Below, piece after piece: positions 1-9,069 of a stretch of DNA of 62,709 nucleotides. A program made the translations under genes and the position numbers. The number at the start of each line of letters is the position of its first letter. Positions within the stretch are counted from its first letter, which is position 1. The notes under the pieces were generated by a model. It was not told the origin of the DNA. It saw only the letters and a program-made list of their open reading frames with translations, and did not search any database. The DNA is from CAG-964 sp902789345 (lineage in GTDB: Bacteria; Bacillota; Clostridia; Oscillospirales; Acutalibacteraceae): the NCBI GenBank assembly GCA_052117325.1, contig JBQKJJ010000015.1; one strand, 5' to 3'.

Positions 1-94
1 TTTTCCTCTTCTGGTCGCCTGCGGCTCCCTCCAGAAGAAAATCCGAAAGGTTCTCACCATCTAGCTGGTTCTAACACTAAAAATGCTCAACTTA
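1..94. other. Left window edge, hairpin-forming, no gene
   Basis: No gene is recognisable here. An inverted repeat (TCTTCTGG near base 8 against CCAGAAGA near base 31) brackets a G/C-richer loop than the surrounding DNA. The sequence lies directly downstream of the truncated DUF1016 gene on the minus strand, so it may mark a recombination junction that replaced that gene's 3' half. That last point is inference. Confidence 0.3.
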
Positions 95-544
95 TTATTG
101 CAATTGACCAACAAAAAACAAAGCCTTATCCAAATTACCCTTACATTTATTGATTATCTGAATATGATGTCCCCACGGAATCATAAAAATACAATCGTCA
201 ACAGCTTGTTGACATATTCGTGTGTCTGAATCGTCAACAAGTTGTTGACGATTTGAATTGCTGTATAAATCGTAAAAATATTTCATATATTTTAAATTAG
301 TTACAGAAAATGATTTTACATCAGGTAGTGCATCCTGCAAATCAAGACTAAGATTTTTGAAAAAAGATTTTCCGTATTTGGTTTCATTGTAATTCTCTGA
401 TATATCATGCCCAATAGACCAGTAAAATAACAGCATTTCTCTATTAACTTTTGTTGCAGCTTTTATCTGGCTGTTGCGGAATCTTAAAGAAACTTCTTTA
501 ATCCACTTTGAATATTCTGTATTAGTTTTAATGATTTCACTCAT
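95..544 (-). pseudogene. DUF1016 (YhcG-type) N-terminal fragment
   Basis: About 150 residues match the N-terminal half of DUF1016/YhcG proteins. These normally reach about 340 residues and end in a PDDEXK nuclease domain. Visible family features are the ARxxAxxxVNREMLxFYWxIG-like helix, the YGKSFFKNLSLDL segment and the IPWGHH motif followed by a lysine-rich helix. The frame stops right after that helix, so the nuclease half is missing. I start it at the ATG at 544, not the upstream TTG, because a G-rich Shine-Dalgarno stretch sits about ten bases before it. YhcG-type proteins are often found near defence and restriction loci; no partner is visible here. It is probably non-functional. Confidence 0.7.
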
Positions 545-580
545 TGCGTGCAAACCCCCTGAACATTATAAAAAACGATT

Positions 581-1489
581 TTATTCATCAGTATTATTCT
601 TTTTTGCTCTTGTTTTATACACATTATATTGATTTTTACATTTCGGAGAGCAGAACTCATTTCCCTTGCGGCTTGCGATAAATGCTTTACCACAGTGCTT
701 ACACAATTTCATTTCACAGCTTTCATCTGTCAGCATAAAAGAAAAGCACATCTGTATCATAACAAGCAGCGAATGGAAATCCCATACTATAACAGGTGAA
801 TCTTTTTCCAATGCTATATGATATGTCGGAGATATACCGCCAAATGCCGACATTCCCTGCCGATACAGGTCTTTTGTCTGTTCATCTATCGAATCATAGT
901 CATGGTAATAGAGAAAACTTGTCATATATGTAAAAGCCCAGTCAGTAAATTCCTTTATGAGCCAGTCATATCGTTCAGCATATTCCCTTTGAAAACTCAT
1001 GGATACAGCCTGAGGACTGTTCCCCATTGCCATCACAACAGCAATTTCATCTTTATCTGTAACAGACCATCCGGATTCAGTACCTTTCTTGTGAAAATCA
1101 AGCTTTTCAAAAGGGTAGAAGTAAGTAAGATAATCCTCTGTTGAAAGAGCTCCTTCTTTTATAAAGTGGTTTTTAGGAAGATATACGGATTCATATGTAA
1201 CAAACTGTGCCGTTGTCGGCAGTGCTGTCATAAAACCAAGAAATCCATAAGCAGATACGAAATCAAGAACCATCTGTTGCAATATATCATCATTTGCTTT
1301 ATGCATAGCCATAAGACCAATATTAACCGCATCAAGGACAATTGCATTGGCATCCTGCATTGGGCGGTACATCTGAGGTTTTGCATTTTCTGAAACTACT
1401 ATATATAAAGTGCCATCATCAGCAGTGCGATATTCATAGCTGCTATATTTTACCCAAGGGGCACTTGTGTGTTCAAACAGATTCTTCAT
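581..1489 (-). CDS. Uncharacterised protein with C-terminal zinc ribbon
   Basis: A 302-residue protein I cannot assign to a characterised family. The N-terminal 250 residues are rich in aromatic and acidic residues with no membrane segment. The last 45 residues hold a CxxC...CxxxC zinc ribbon (KLCKHCGKAF followed by FCSPKCK) and a basic tail. Similar ribbons occur at the C-terminus of many DNA- or RNA-associated proteins of clostridial mobile elements. The start at 1489 is preceded by TTGGAGGAATAGAG, a good ribosome-binding site. It lies 37 bases upstream of the DUF1016 fragment in the same orientation and may share its transcript. Function unknown. Confidence 0.65.
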   Translation of the reverse strand: MKNLFEHTSAPWVKYSSYEYRTADDGTLYIVVSENAKPQMYRPMQDANAIVLDAVNIGLMAMHKANDDILQQMVLDFVSAYGFLGFMTALPTTAQFVTYESVYLPKNHFIKEGALSTEDYLTYFYPFEKLDFHKKGTESGWSVTDKDEIAVVMAMGNSPQAVSMSFQREYAERYDWLIKEFTDWAFTYMTSFLYYHDYDSIDEQTKDLYRQGMSAFGGISPTYHIALEKDSPVIVWDFHSLLVMIQMCFSFMLTDESCEMKLCKHCGKAFIASRKGNEFCSPKCKNQYNVYKTRAKKNNTDE

Positions 1490-1588
1490 TCTCTATTCCT
1501 CCAATCTGTTCATTGCTTAATGAATGTAATCTTATATATATTTTATCCAATTACAAAAATATGGTCAAGCATAACTTAACATGATGAT

Positions 1589-2295
1589 TTATTGCTTCAA
1601 GTTCATATCTGATTTCCTGCGTACACCATTTTCAAGAAAATATTTTTCATCAGGTGTAAGAGACTGCTCATTATGTTCTTTTCTGTATTCTAATGCCTTT
1701 GTCAATTCTTTTCTTATCTTTTTGAGTGCTGTCTCTCTGACACCACGCACATTCCGGTCTGTCTGATTGTTTAACGCTGCATATTGTACAGTTGAGTATG
1801 CATGAACAAACAGATAGAACATAAGCTGTTTGTGGGAAGCTTTGAGTGACTTTAAAATACCTGATATATCGGATGTGGTCACTAATTCATGTAAATTATC
1901 AGGCTGATCATAAATGTAATCTATGAAATCACCAGCTAGCAGAAGATTTTGAAGTACCATATCATATGAGGCATTTGCAGGAAGATAATATTCAGATGCA
2001 CCCCATTAAAGAGGAATTTCAGAACGACCTATCTCATGTGCACGCTCTTTTCGTTCTCTGTTGGAATCAAGTTTATCCCACCATGAAATTACATTATGGA
2101 AATCTGCTTCGGTTCTTGCGCTTTCTTCCAAACGGCTGATTGCAAGGGCACGGACTTCCCGGTGCAGCATTTCGCCATTATATTCAGGTATTAGATTTTG
2201 TTCTTTAAATGTTGCAAGCTCAGCGTATTTGGGCAAAGTAGTCAGTCCTTTCATAAAATAAAAAAATTTTAAGAACACTTCCGTTTTACAGTCAT
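1589..2295 (-). pseudogene. Broken sigma-region-4-like regulator gene
   Basis: Two reading frames, 2006-2278 and 1589-1960, are one gene cut by a TAA at 2006-2008; reading through the stop gives a continuous protein. The C-terminal half has an HTH with TDRNVRGVRETALKKIRKEL, as in the sigma-70 region-4-like proteins of clostridial conjugative elements. The 5' end is also damaged. An ATG at 2295 with a strong AGGAG runs into a stop after eight codons, and restoring one A near 2280 joins it to the main frame. With that base restored the span is exactly 236 codons. The in-frame stop makes the gene non-functional unless suppressed. Confidence 0.65.
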
Positions 2296-2364
2296 ATTTC
2301 TCCTATTTGTGAAGAAAGTAATTTGATTTGCTTTAAAAACAATTACAAAAAGGAGGGCGTGACT

Positions 2365-2424
2365 ATGAGATATGGATAAAAGCATAATCCAATTACAGGG
2401 ATTGGAAGTATAAAAACATTATAA
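2365..2424 (+). other. Short ORF with strong RBS and early stop
   Basis: AAAAGGAGGGCGTGACT precedes an ATG that encodes only MRYG before TAA. The same frame then continues as KHNPITGIGSIKTL to a second stop. It is either a four-codon leader peptide upstream of tnpW/tnpX or a 19-codon gene with a nonsense mutation. The ribosome-binding site is unusually strong for a non-gene. Confidence 0.3.
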
Positions 2425-2460
2425 GTTAAGAATTAGGCTAAGGCAAGAAAGGATTATACT

Positions 2461-2703
2461 ATGGAAAAAGACAAACTGAATAAGGATAAAACAGGAACCA
2501 GCCCGAATAAGGCTGGATTTTTTTACCGCAGAATTGGCACAACACTTTATAAAGTAAGTGTATTTACAAGTGATACGGAGACAGATACATTTGCTGATAA
2601 AGTTTTTCGTGTGATTCATAATGAAATTGTTTCAGGCGGGACAAAATGTGGTATAATTAGTGCACCACAAATGAGTCAGCCGCCGGAAGGGAGTTCTGCA
2701 TGA
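2461..2703 (+). CDS. tnpW: Transposon-encoded protein TnpW
   Basis: An 80-residue basic protein recognisable as the TnpW family of Tn4451-type mobilizable transposons. The conserved core IGTTLYKVSVFTS followed by TFADKVFRVIHNE lies at residues ~27-55. Its biochemical role is not established. The gene ends in ATGA overlapping the start of the recombinase gene, so the two are translationally coupled. AAGGAT precedes the ATG at 2461. Its presence assigns the recombinase downstream to the TnpX group. Confidence 0.85.
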   Translation: MEKDKLNKDKTGTSPNKAGFFYRRIGTTLYKVSVFTSDTETDTFADKVFRVIHNEIVSGGTKCGIISAPQMSQPPEGSSA

Positions 2704-4700
2704 ACAAACAGACGGCTGATATAACAGAAAATAAAATAACTGCTCTTTATGAGCGACTCTCAAGGGACGATGAACTTGCGGGAGACAGCAACAGTATAGT
2801 GAACCAGAAGAAAATGCTGGAGGACTATGCAAAGAGTAACGGATATAACAATCTTATGCATTTTACGGATGACGGGTATTCCGGTGGTAACTTTGACAGA
2901 CCGGGATGGAAGCAGCTTCTCCGATTAATTGAAGAAGGAAAAGTTGCAACTGTCATAGTGAAAGACATGAGCCGTGTCGGAAGGGATTATCTTCAGGTTG
3001 GATTTTATACCGAGGTATTTTTCCGGGAAAAAGGTGTCCGTTTTGTTGCTGTTTCTAATGGTGTTGATAGTGATAACAATGCCAGCAGCGAATTCGCCCC
3101 TTTTTTAAATATCATGAATGAATGGTATTTAAGGGATTGCAGCCGCAAGATAAGAGCAGTAATACAGGCAAAGGGACGGGAAGGAAAGCCTGTTACAAAT
3201 AATCCGCCATATGGATATATCAAAGATCCGGATGATAATAACCACTGGATTATTGATGAGGAAGCTGCGGCAGTAGTAAGACGGATATTCATGCTGACAA
3301 TTGAGGGAAAAGGTCCATATGAGATTGCAAGAATACTTTGTGAAGAAAAGGTGGAAAAGCCATCTTATTATCAGGCAGTCCGGGGCATAGGCTGTTATAA
3401 GAATAATTGTGATATGGAACATCCATATGCATGGGCTGGCGTTACTATTGTACGAATGCTGGAAAAGCCTGAATATATGGGAGATACAGTTAATTTCCGC
3501 ACACACAAGCTGTCATATAAGGATAAAACTGCAAAAAAGAATGAAAGTAAGGATATTCTTGTTTTTAAGGATACACACGAAGCCATTATAGATAGAAAGA
3601 CCTGGTATATTGTACAGGAATTAAGAAAGACTGTACGCAGGATTAATACAGATGGCAGCAACAATCCGTTGACAGGAAAGTTATTCTGTGCTGATTGTGG
3701 ATGTAAGATGCATTACCGAAGCGAGCACACAAGGGCAGGAAGAGACTGGAGGGGACTGCCAAATGGCGGAGTCCGCATAGAACCGGCTTCATACAACTGC
3801 AGTACTTATATGAATAAAAGAAAAGTGTTTGAACATGAATGTTCATCCCATTTTATTCAGGAAAAAGTAATAGAGCAGATTATTCTGGAGACAATCCGTT
3901 ATGCCTGCCAGAGTGTGAGACTTGATGAGAATGCATTTGCAGAAGCAATGCGTAGTGCGTCAGCAATAAGGGATGAGGCAGAGATAAAGAAAATCAAGTC
4001 TGCTCTTGAAAAACAGGAAAAGAGATATGGCGAATTGGATTTGCTGATAAAAAAAGTCTATGAGGATAATGCCCTTGGGAAGCTGTCTGACAAGCGGTAT
4101 GAGATTCTTTCACAGGAATACGAGGAAGAGCAGGTACAGCTTACGCAGACTCTAAGAGAATGCAAGGAACAGTTAGCACAGTATGAAAGTGACACAGACA
4201 GAACAGAGGAATTTCTGGCGTTGGTTCATAAGTATACGGATATTACAGAACTCACACCTGTTATCATCAATGAATTTGTTGATAAGGTACTTGTTCATAA
4301 AGCGGAGAAGATAGATGGCGAGCGTGTAGTAGAGATTGAGGTATATTTGAATTTTATCGGAAAAGTTAATCTGCCGACTGTGGAACTATCAGAAGAGGAA
4401 CAGGCTGAACTTACAGAAAAAAAGAGAATCCGTGAGCGTAATGCCATGTATCAGAGAAAGCGAAGGGAAAAGTTTATGCCAAAGACAAAGGAAATACGTT
4501 CAAAGGTAAGTGAAAGTGAGAAGCAGGAACAGCTTGCTGTAGCAAAAGCTAATGCACAGAAACTTCTTGACTTGGATGAAGCTGGTGTGACAGACCAGAC
4601 AGAGCGTATTGCAGGTGTTGCTGCCGGAGAGAACAAAATTGTGATAGAAAGTGGTATTTTGCCTACGGAAGCAGAGGTAAAGGAAAAATATGCTATCTGA
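2700..4700 (+). CDS. tnpX: TnpX-type large serine recombinase
   Basis: A 666-residue site-specific recombinase that excises and inserts the element through a circular intermediate. The N-terminal resolvase domain carries the catalytic serine in YERLSRDD (Ser21) and the DMSRVGRD segment (~residues 90-97). The central recombinase domain and a zinc ribbon (CADCGCKM) follow, then a long coiled coil (~420-500). A DUF4368-type basic C-terminus is typical of Tn4451/Tn5397-like enzymes. Length is normal for the family and no disruption is visible. It overlaps tnpW by four bases. TnpX-family enzymes usually act at short sites around a GA dinucleotide; the element ends could not be fixed from this window. 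Confidence 0.93.
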   Translation: MNKQTADITENKITALYERLSRDDELAGDSNSIVNQKKMLEDYAKSNGYNNLMHFTDDGYSGGNFDRPGWKQLLRLIEEGKVATVIVKDMSRVGRDYLQVGFYTEVFFREKGVRFVAVSNGVDSDNNASSEFAPFLNIMNEWYLRDCSRKIRAVIQAKGREGKPVTNNPPYGYIKDPDDNNHWIIDEEAAAVVRRIFMLTIEGKGPYEIARILCEEKVEKPSYYQAVRGIGCYKNNCDMEHPYAWAGVTIVRMLEKPEYMGDTVNFRTHKLSYKDKTAKKNESKDILVFKDTHEAIIDRKTWYIVQELRKTVRRINTDGSNNPLTGKLFCADCGCKMHYRSEHTRAGRDWRGLPNGGVRIEPASYNCSTYMNKRKVFEHECSSHFIQEKVIEQIILETIRYACQSVRLDENAFAEAMRSASAIRDEAEIKKIKSALEKQEKRYGELDLLIKKVYEDNALGKLSDKRYEILSQEYEEEQVQLTQTLRECKEQLAQYESDTDRTEEFLALVHKYTDITELTPVIINEFVDKVLVHKAEKIDGERVVEIEVYLNFIGKVNLPTVELSEEEQAELTEKKRIRERNAMYQRKRREKFMPKTKEIRSKVSESEKQEQLAVAKANAQKLLDLDEAGVTDQTERIAGVAAGENKIVIESGILPTEAEVKEKYAI

Positions 4701-4748
4701 TAAGATATGCCATTTTATTGGAATTATGAAAGATAGGAGGAACAACTT

Positions 4749-5216
4749 ATGTCGATTGATAGAACAGTTAAGTTTACAGTAAGATTAAATATGTTAAATC
4801 CTGCTCATGTAGCTATTAATAAGGTTTTGAATGAGTTGAATTTAGATATATTTAAGTCAAAAAATCAGTTTTTTATAGATGCAGCAACTTATTATATTGA
4901 GAATTATGGGCAGGAAGAATTAACGAAGCCAAAGAAAGAGAAAGAGCCGGAGTTTGTATCAACAGAAGATATGGAAGCAATTGAGGAAAGAATCAGGCAG
5001 GCTGCAAAGGAAGAAGCACGTCAGGAAGCCAATAAGGAAGTTATGACTATGGTGGGGAGTCTGCTAGCTGCAATTCAGTCTGGTGGAGGAACTATGCCGG
5101 TAATAAATCCGGACAATGTTGTGGTGGGTGCAGGAACGAAAAGCATATCTGATGAGGAATTGGAAGACTATGAGAAATTAGTACAGAATGCATTGAGCTG
5201 GATGGAAAAGGATTAA
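4749..5216 (+). CDS. RHH-type DNA-binding accessory protein
   Basis: A 155-residue protein with an N-terminal ribbon-helix-helix-like region. A basic beta strand (VKFTVRLNM) is followed by two helices through residue ~55, and then by a highly charged coiled-coil middle. It resembles ParR-like or mobilization accessory proteins that sit beside relaxases and bind iterated sites near oriT. GATAGGAGGAACAACTT gives a strong start at 4749. It lies between the recombinase and a repeat-rich non-coding region preceding the relaxase, the usual place for a protein that loads the relaxase onto oriT. Whether it serves segregation or transfer cannot be told from sequence alone. Confidence 0.55.
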   Translation: MSIDRTVKFTVRLNMLNPAHVAINKVLNELNLDIFKSKNQFFIDAATYYIENYGQEELTKPKKEKEPEFVSTEDMEAIEERIRQAAKEEARQEANKEVMTMVGSLLAAIQSGGGTMPVINPDNVVVGAGTKSISDEELEDYEKLVQNALSWMEKD

Positions 5217-5310
5217 CAATAGAATATAGGTTATTGAGACAGGGACTGTGTAGAAATACATGGTCCTTATTTTTTTGCCTGTAAATATTGTAATGCATGC
5301 CGGTATAAAA

Positions 5311-5509
5311 CGACGGCAGAAATAAAAAGAGATGGAACAATCCGACGGCAGTTACTTAAAATGCCGTAATAATCCGACGGCATGGAACCTGAATAAAAGG
5401 AAGACGGAAATGTAATGGAAGAAAAATGGTGGCAGAAAGCGACGGCATGATTGAAAAGTGGCGTCATAAAGTGATGCCAATTTTGAAAAATTTCGTCATA
5501 AAGTGCCGT
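5311..5509. repeat. GACGGCA iterons upstream of relaxase
   Basis: The heptamer GACGGCA occurs on the plus strand at about 5312, 5344, 5376 and 5441. Its complement TGCCGT(C) occurs at about 5362 and 5503. A longer direct repeat, CGTCATAAAGTG, is at 5462-5473 and 5494-5505. Spacings of the first three copies are close to 32 bases, about three helical turns. The array is probably the binding region for the RHH protein encoded just upstream. Confidence 0.6.
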
Positions 5510-5594
5510 CAGTTTTGGGAAAAGGATATCTTTGTAAGATTTTAAACATTTATCAGAGCAAAAGCTGCTGTAGACAGGAAAAAGAAAAGATCTA

Positions 5595-5675
5595 ATGCAG
5601 CCCTCGGCGTTTGAGAGCGAAATACACCCTCCGCACAAAACTTTGTTTTGTACTACGGGGATTTCGCGATTGCAT
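5595..5675. other. Candidate origin of transfer (oriT)
   Basis: Three nested inverted repeats lie immediately before the relaxase start: ATGCA (5595-5599) with TGCAT (5671-5675), GCGAAAT (5617-5623) with ATTTCGC (5661-5667), and ACAAAAC (5635-5641) with GTTTTGT (5645-5651). This arrangement next to a MobA/MobL gene and iterons is typical of an oriT. The nick site cannot be assigned from sequence alone. Confidence 0.5.
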
Positions 5676-5752
5676 CGAGCCTGAGAATAAATATTACTAT
5701 GGCTGCATTTAAAAAGTTAAATATAGCTGATGAAAAGAAGGAGATGATTGAA

Positions 5753-7255
5753 ATGCCAAGACATTCATTTATACAGATGACGAAACTCCATAATGTTATG
5801 GGGAGAATTGATTATATAACAAGCACAGTAAAACAGGAAAATCTATATGCCGTATATGCTACACAGCCACTTCGCTCTTTCTGGAAAGACCTTGCGAAAT
5901 GCAACAGAGAAGAATTTGCTAAAAGTGGAACAACTGGTAAATGTATCGAGGCAAGAGATCTCATTATAGCATTACCGGAAGGCTTGTATCATTATGAGCA
6001 TGATTATCTTATCAAACATTTTGCTACGGATTTCAAGAAAAAGTATGGTGTGGACTGCTATGCAGCCCTGCACCATAACAAGAGAAAGACGAACTTTCAT
6101 ATCCATCTGATATTTGCGGAGAGGACGAAGCTGGAAAAGCCGGTTGTAAAGGTAGCACCAAGAAATATGTTTTATGATGAGAATGGAAAGCATGTGCGTA
6201 CTAAGAAGGAGATATCGGATGAAAGTGGTGACATCCGTAATGGCTGTAAGATTATCAGAAAAGGCGAGGTCTATGAGAAAAAAGAGTTTTCTATAAAAGA
6301 CGACAGATTTAAACAGGATTCATTTCTTGGTGAGGCAAAGGTGTTTTTTACAAACGAAATAAATCAGCTTGTGCTACATGAAGAAGATAAACTTAAAGTT
6401 TTTGATAAGAACAGTCCATATCTTGCCACTAAAAAGATAGGTAAGAATAATCCTATGGAGGAGCAGATAAAAGCTGACAATGAGGTGCGACAGGAATGGA
6501 ACAGGACTGTTGACAGAGCAATTGTAAGCGGTGTGCTAGAAGAGGACATATCAAAGATAAGGAAAGATGAGATAACAAAAAAGGTAAGGGATTCCATAGA
6601 TTTATATGGAGACAGACCGGATCTTCTTGCAAGTATTATAAAGCTTGCTATTGCAGTGCTTGAACTTCTTATTAATCGTATTATGCTTGCTGCGGTTGGT
6701 GTGGCAGAAAAGGTGCTTGATGTAATTCCGGGAGCTGGTACAGGAGAAGCAACAAAAACAAAGGCGCAAGAGACTGCTGTAGCCGTACCGCATCCTGAAA
6801 AGTCATTACTTGCTTCAAAATATGTACAACTCAAGAATGTTCATAAGGAACTGCAAAGACAAAATGAAGCTATTTTCAATCTGGAAAGAAACAGAGGTAA
6901 TCTGGAGATTGAACTATCAGATTGCAATGGTGTATTTAGGTCAGGAAAACGTGCAGAATTGCAGAAACAGATAGATGAACTGGACCACATGATTAACGAT
7001 ATGAAACGGCAGCTTTCATCAATTGTGCAGGAATATGGGTATGATAATGTGAAAGAATTTTATAGTGATTATTACGCTTCCAAAGGCGAGTATGAGGATT
7101 ATATACAGGAATCTGAGAACTGGAAGAAAAAGCAAAGTAGAAAGTCAGAAGATAGCAGTCGCATAAGTAAGCAGATGAAGAATAATCAAATTATGGACAA
7201 TCAACATGAGAATTCTAAGCCAACAATTAGAAAAAATTTAGGCAGAGTGAAATAA
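5753..7255 (+). CDS. mobL: MobA/MobL family relaxase
   Basis: A 500-residue relaxase that would nick oriT and lead the strand during mobilization. The diagnostic HxH metal motif is at His116/His118 in NFHIHLIFAER, within a Rep-like fold covering residues ~1-180. Two aliphatic helices (~300-330) and a coiled coil (~380-450) follow. I place the start at the ATG at 5753, preceded by AAGGAGATGATTGAA. The frame stays open 35 codons upstream, but that stretch runs through the oriT hairpins. There is no coupling protein or type IV secretion gene in the window, so the element is mobilizable rather than self-transmissible as far as can be seen. Confidence 0.88.
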   Translation: MPRHSFIQMTKLHNVMGRIDYITSTVKQENLYAVYATQPLRSFWKDLAKCNREEFAKSGTTGKCIEARDLIIALPEGLYHYEHDYLIKHFATDFKKKYGVDCYAALHHNKRKTNFHIHLIFAERTKLEKPVVKVAPRNMFYDENGKHVRTKKEISDESGDIRNGCKIIRKGEVYEKKEFSIKDDRFKQDSFLGEAKVFFTNEINQLVLHEEDKLKVFDKNSPYLATKKIGKNNPMEEQIKADNEVRQEWNRTVDRAIVSGVLEEDISKIRKDEITKKVRDSIDLYGDRPDLLASIIKLAIAVLELLINRIMLAAVGVAEKVLDVIPGAGTGEATKTKAQETAVAVPHPEKSLLASKYVQLKNVHKELQRQNEAIFNLERNRGNLEIELSDCNGVFRSGKRAELQKQIDELDHMINDMKRQLSSIVQEYGYDNVKEFYSDYYASKGEYEDYIQESENWKKKQSRKSEDSSRISKQMKNNQIMDNQHENSKPTIRKNLGRVK

Positions 7256-7430
7256 TACGCTATTTTAAAATTAGTATAATATCGACATATAAAATATGAA
7301 ATCTATAACATGATTTTGACTACTAAAATATGAAGAATAAGAGTGACTAATAAATTTATCAGTTACTTGAATATGTCATAATCAGGAATTATGATAATTA
7401 CCGACATATGACGGAAATGGATGTGTATAT
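7256..7430. promoter_or_regulatory. Intergenic region with CGACATAT repeats
   Basis: Between the relaxase and the first redox gene. The motif (A/C)CGACATAT occurs near 7288 and 7403, and a TATGTCATAATCA/TTATGATAATTACCGACATA inverted repeat sits just before the DUF134 start. These may be operators for the DUF134 protein itself, a predicted HTH protein. No clear terminator was seen. Confidence 0.35.
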
Positions 7431-8219
7431 ATGGCAAGACCGACAAAATGTAGAAGAATATGTGCAGAACCTGCTTATGATAGTTTCCGACCAGAAGGAA
7501 TACCAATCAGTGAGCAAATAAATATGACTGTAGATGAATATGAAGTAATACGCCTGATAGATTTGAATAAATGTACGCATGAACAATGCGCACAGCAGAT
7601 GGGAATTTCCAGGACAACTGTTACAGAAATCTATGAATCTGCCCGCTATAAACTTGCAGACAGTGTGGTACATGGTAAGGTGTTGAATATTTCAGGAGGA
7701 AACTATTACTTTTGTGATGGTAATGATGTTTTTTGTTGTAAGCAGACATGTATAAGAATAAGCAAACCCATTTTTAATAACAACATTCATAGAAAAGGAG
7801 AACGACAGATGAGAATTGGAGTAACATACGAAAACGGAGAGATTTTTCAACATTTTGGACATACAGAACAGTTTAAATTGTATGATGTTGAGAATGGAGA
7901 AATCAAACAGACACAAGTTGTGGATACGAATGGACAGGGACATGGTGCATTATCATCATTTCTGACAAATGCCGGAGTAGAGGTACTTATATGCGGTGGA
8001 ATCGGCGGTGGTGCTCAGGCAGCACTGGCAGCAGCCGGAATTCAGTTGCTTGGTGGTGTAAGTGGAAATGCAGATGAAGCAGTGAAAAAATATATAAGCG
8101 GGCAGTTAAATTATAATCCAGATGTACATTGCACGCACCATGAACAGGAGCATACCTGTGGCGAACATCACTGTGGTGAGGATAAGCATGGCTGTGTCGG
8201 TAATGGAGGTAATTGCTAA
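7431..8219 (+). CDS. DUF134-NifX fusion, iron-sulfur/metal regulator
   Basis: Residues 1-~95 form a DUF134 domain (MARPTKCRR start, a sigma-like HTH around EQCAQQMGISRTTVTEIY). Residues ~127-230 form a dinitrogenase iron-molybdenum cofactor (NifX/NifB C-terminal) domain with QHFGHTEQF and GGIGGGAQ. The tail is rich in His and Cys (HHEQEHTCGEHHCGEDKHGC) and could bind metal. At the joint, AAAAGGAGAACGACAG precedes an in-frame ATG at 7809, so the NifX half may also be made alone. It overlaps the following Mrp gene by one base. The family is associated with Fe-S/Mo cofactor handling; the precise role is unknown. Confidence 0.88.
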   Translation: MARPTKCRRICAEPAYDSFRPEGIPISEQINMTVDEYEVIRLIDLNKCTHEQCAQQMGISRTTVTEIYESARYKLADSVVHGKVLNISGGNYYFCDGNDVFCCKQTCIRISKPIFNNNIHRKGERQMRIGVTYENGEIFQHFGHTEQFKLYDVENGEIKQTQVVDTNGQGHGALSSFLTNAGVEVLICGGIGGGAQAALAAAGIQLLGGVSGNADEAVKKYISGQLNYNPDVHCTHHEQEHTCGEHHCGEDKHGCVGNGGNC

Positions 8220-9043
8220 TGAGTGAAGCAAAAGAGTGTTCCAATAATTGTAAAGAGTGTGGAAGTAATTGTTCAGAACGAAGAGAACCGCAGAGCCTGA
8301 TAGAACAAACAAACACAGATTCAAATATAAAAAAAGTGATTGGAATTGTAAGTGGAAAAGGTGGAGTCGGTAAGTCACTTGTAACTTCCCTGCTTGCCGC
8401 ATCTATGAGAAAGAAAGGATATAAAACTGCTGTTCTTGATGCCGATATTACCGGACCTTCCATACCTAAAATGTTTGGACTGTCCGGAAAAGCACAGACT
8501 GATGAAGAAGAAATTCTTCCGGTTGAATCTGCAAATGGAACAAAAATAATGTCGGTAAATCTGTTATTAGATGATGAAACAGATCCGGTAATATGGAGAG
8601 GTCCATTAATTGCAGGAACAGTAAAACAGTTTTGGACAGATGTGTGCTGGGGTAACGTTGACTATATGTTTGTAGATATGCCACCCGGAACAGGTGATGT
8701 TCCATTGACTGTTTTTCAATCATTGCCGATTGATGGGATTATTGTGGTAACATCTCCACAGGATCTTGTAAGCATGATTGTGGGAAAAGCGGTTAAAATG
8801 GCAGAGATGATGCACATTCCTGTAATTGGAATTGTAGAAAATATGGCATATTATGAATGTCCGACTTGCCGTGATAAGCATTATATCTTTGGAAAAAATG
8901 ATATTGAATTATTAGCAGAAGAGTATCATATTGGTATAACTGCGGAAATCCCAATTGATCCGTCTTTGGCAAAGGTATGTGATGAAGGCAGGATTGAGGA
9001 TTATGAAACAGATTGCCTTGAGAACTTGATAGAGAAGTTTTAA
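8219..9043 (+). CDS. Mrp/NBP35-type Fe-S cluster carrier ATPase
   Basis: A 274-residue P-loop ATPase of the Mrp/ApbC family, which scaffolds and transfers Fe-S clusters. The deviant Walker A GKGGVGKS is near residues 45-52, MPPGTGDVP at ~157-165, and a YYECPTCRDKHY CxxC motif near residue 215 is the cluster/metal site. The N-terminus is Cys-rich (CSNNCKECGSNC). The ATG at 8219 follows TGGAGGTAATTGCTA and overlaps the TAA of the previous gene, so the pair is translationally coupled. The pairing of a NifX-like protein with Mrp recurs in anaerobes. Confidence 0.9.
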   Translation: MSEAKECSNNCKECGSNCSERREPQSLIEQTNTDSNIKKVIGIVSGKGGVGKSLVTSLLAASMRKKGYKTAVLDADITGPSIPKMFGLSGKAQTDEEEILPVESANGTKIMSVNLLLDDETDPVIWRGPLIAGTVKQFWTDVCWGNVDYMFVDMPPGTGDVPLTVFQSLPIDGIIVVTSPQDLVSMIVGKAVKMAEMMHIPVIGIVENMAYYECPTCRDKHYIFGKNDIELLAEEYHIGITAEIPIDPSLAKVCDEGRIEDYETDCLENLIEKF

Positions 9044-9069
9044 ATATCCATAAAGTAATAGGTGGAAAT

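Noticed and set aside
818..1393. Plus-strand frames over the zinc-ribbon gene
   Set aside because: They have no ribosome-binding sites or recognisable domains and run opposite to a well-supported gene.
5311..5509. Short direct repeats that might be CRISPR
   Set aside because: Units are 7-12 bases, irregular and in both orientations, with no spacers of constant length and no cas genes nearby.
6364..6834. Long minus-strand frames inside mobL and other genes
   Set aside because: They are shadows of strongly supported genes, with biased Ser/Leu/Phe composition and no RBS.
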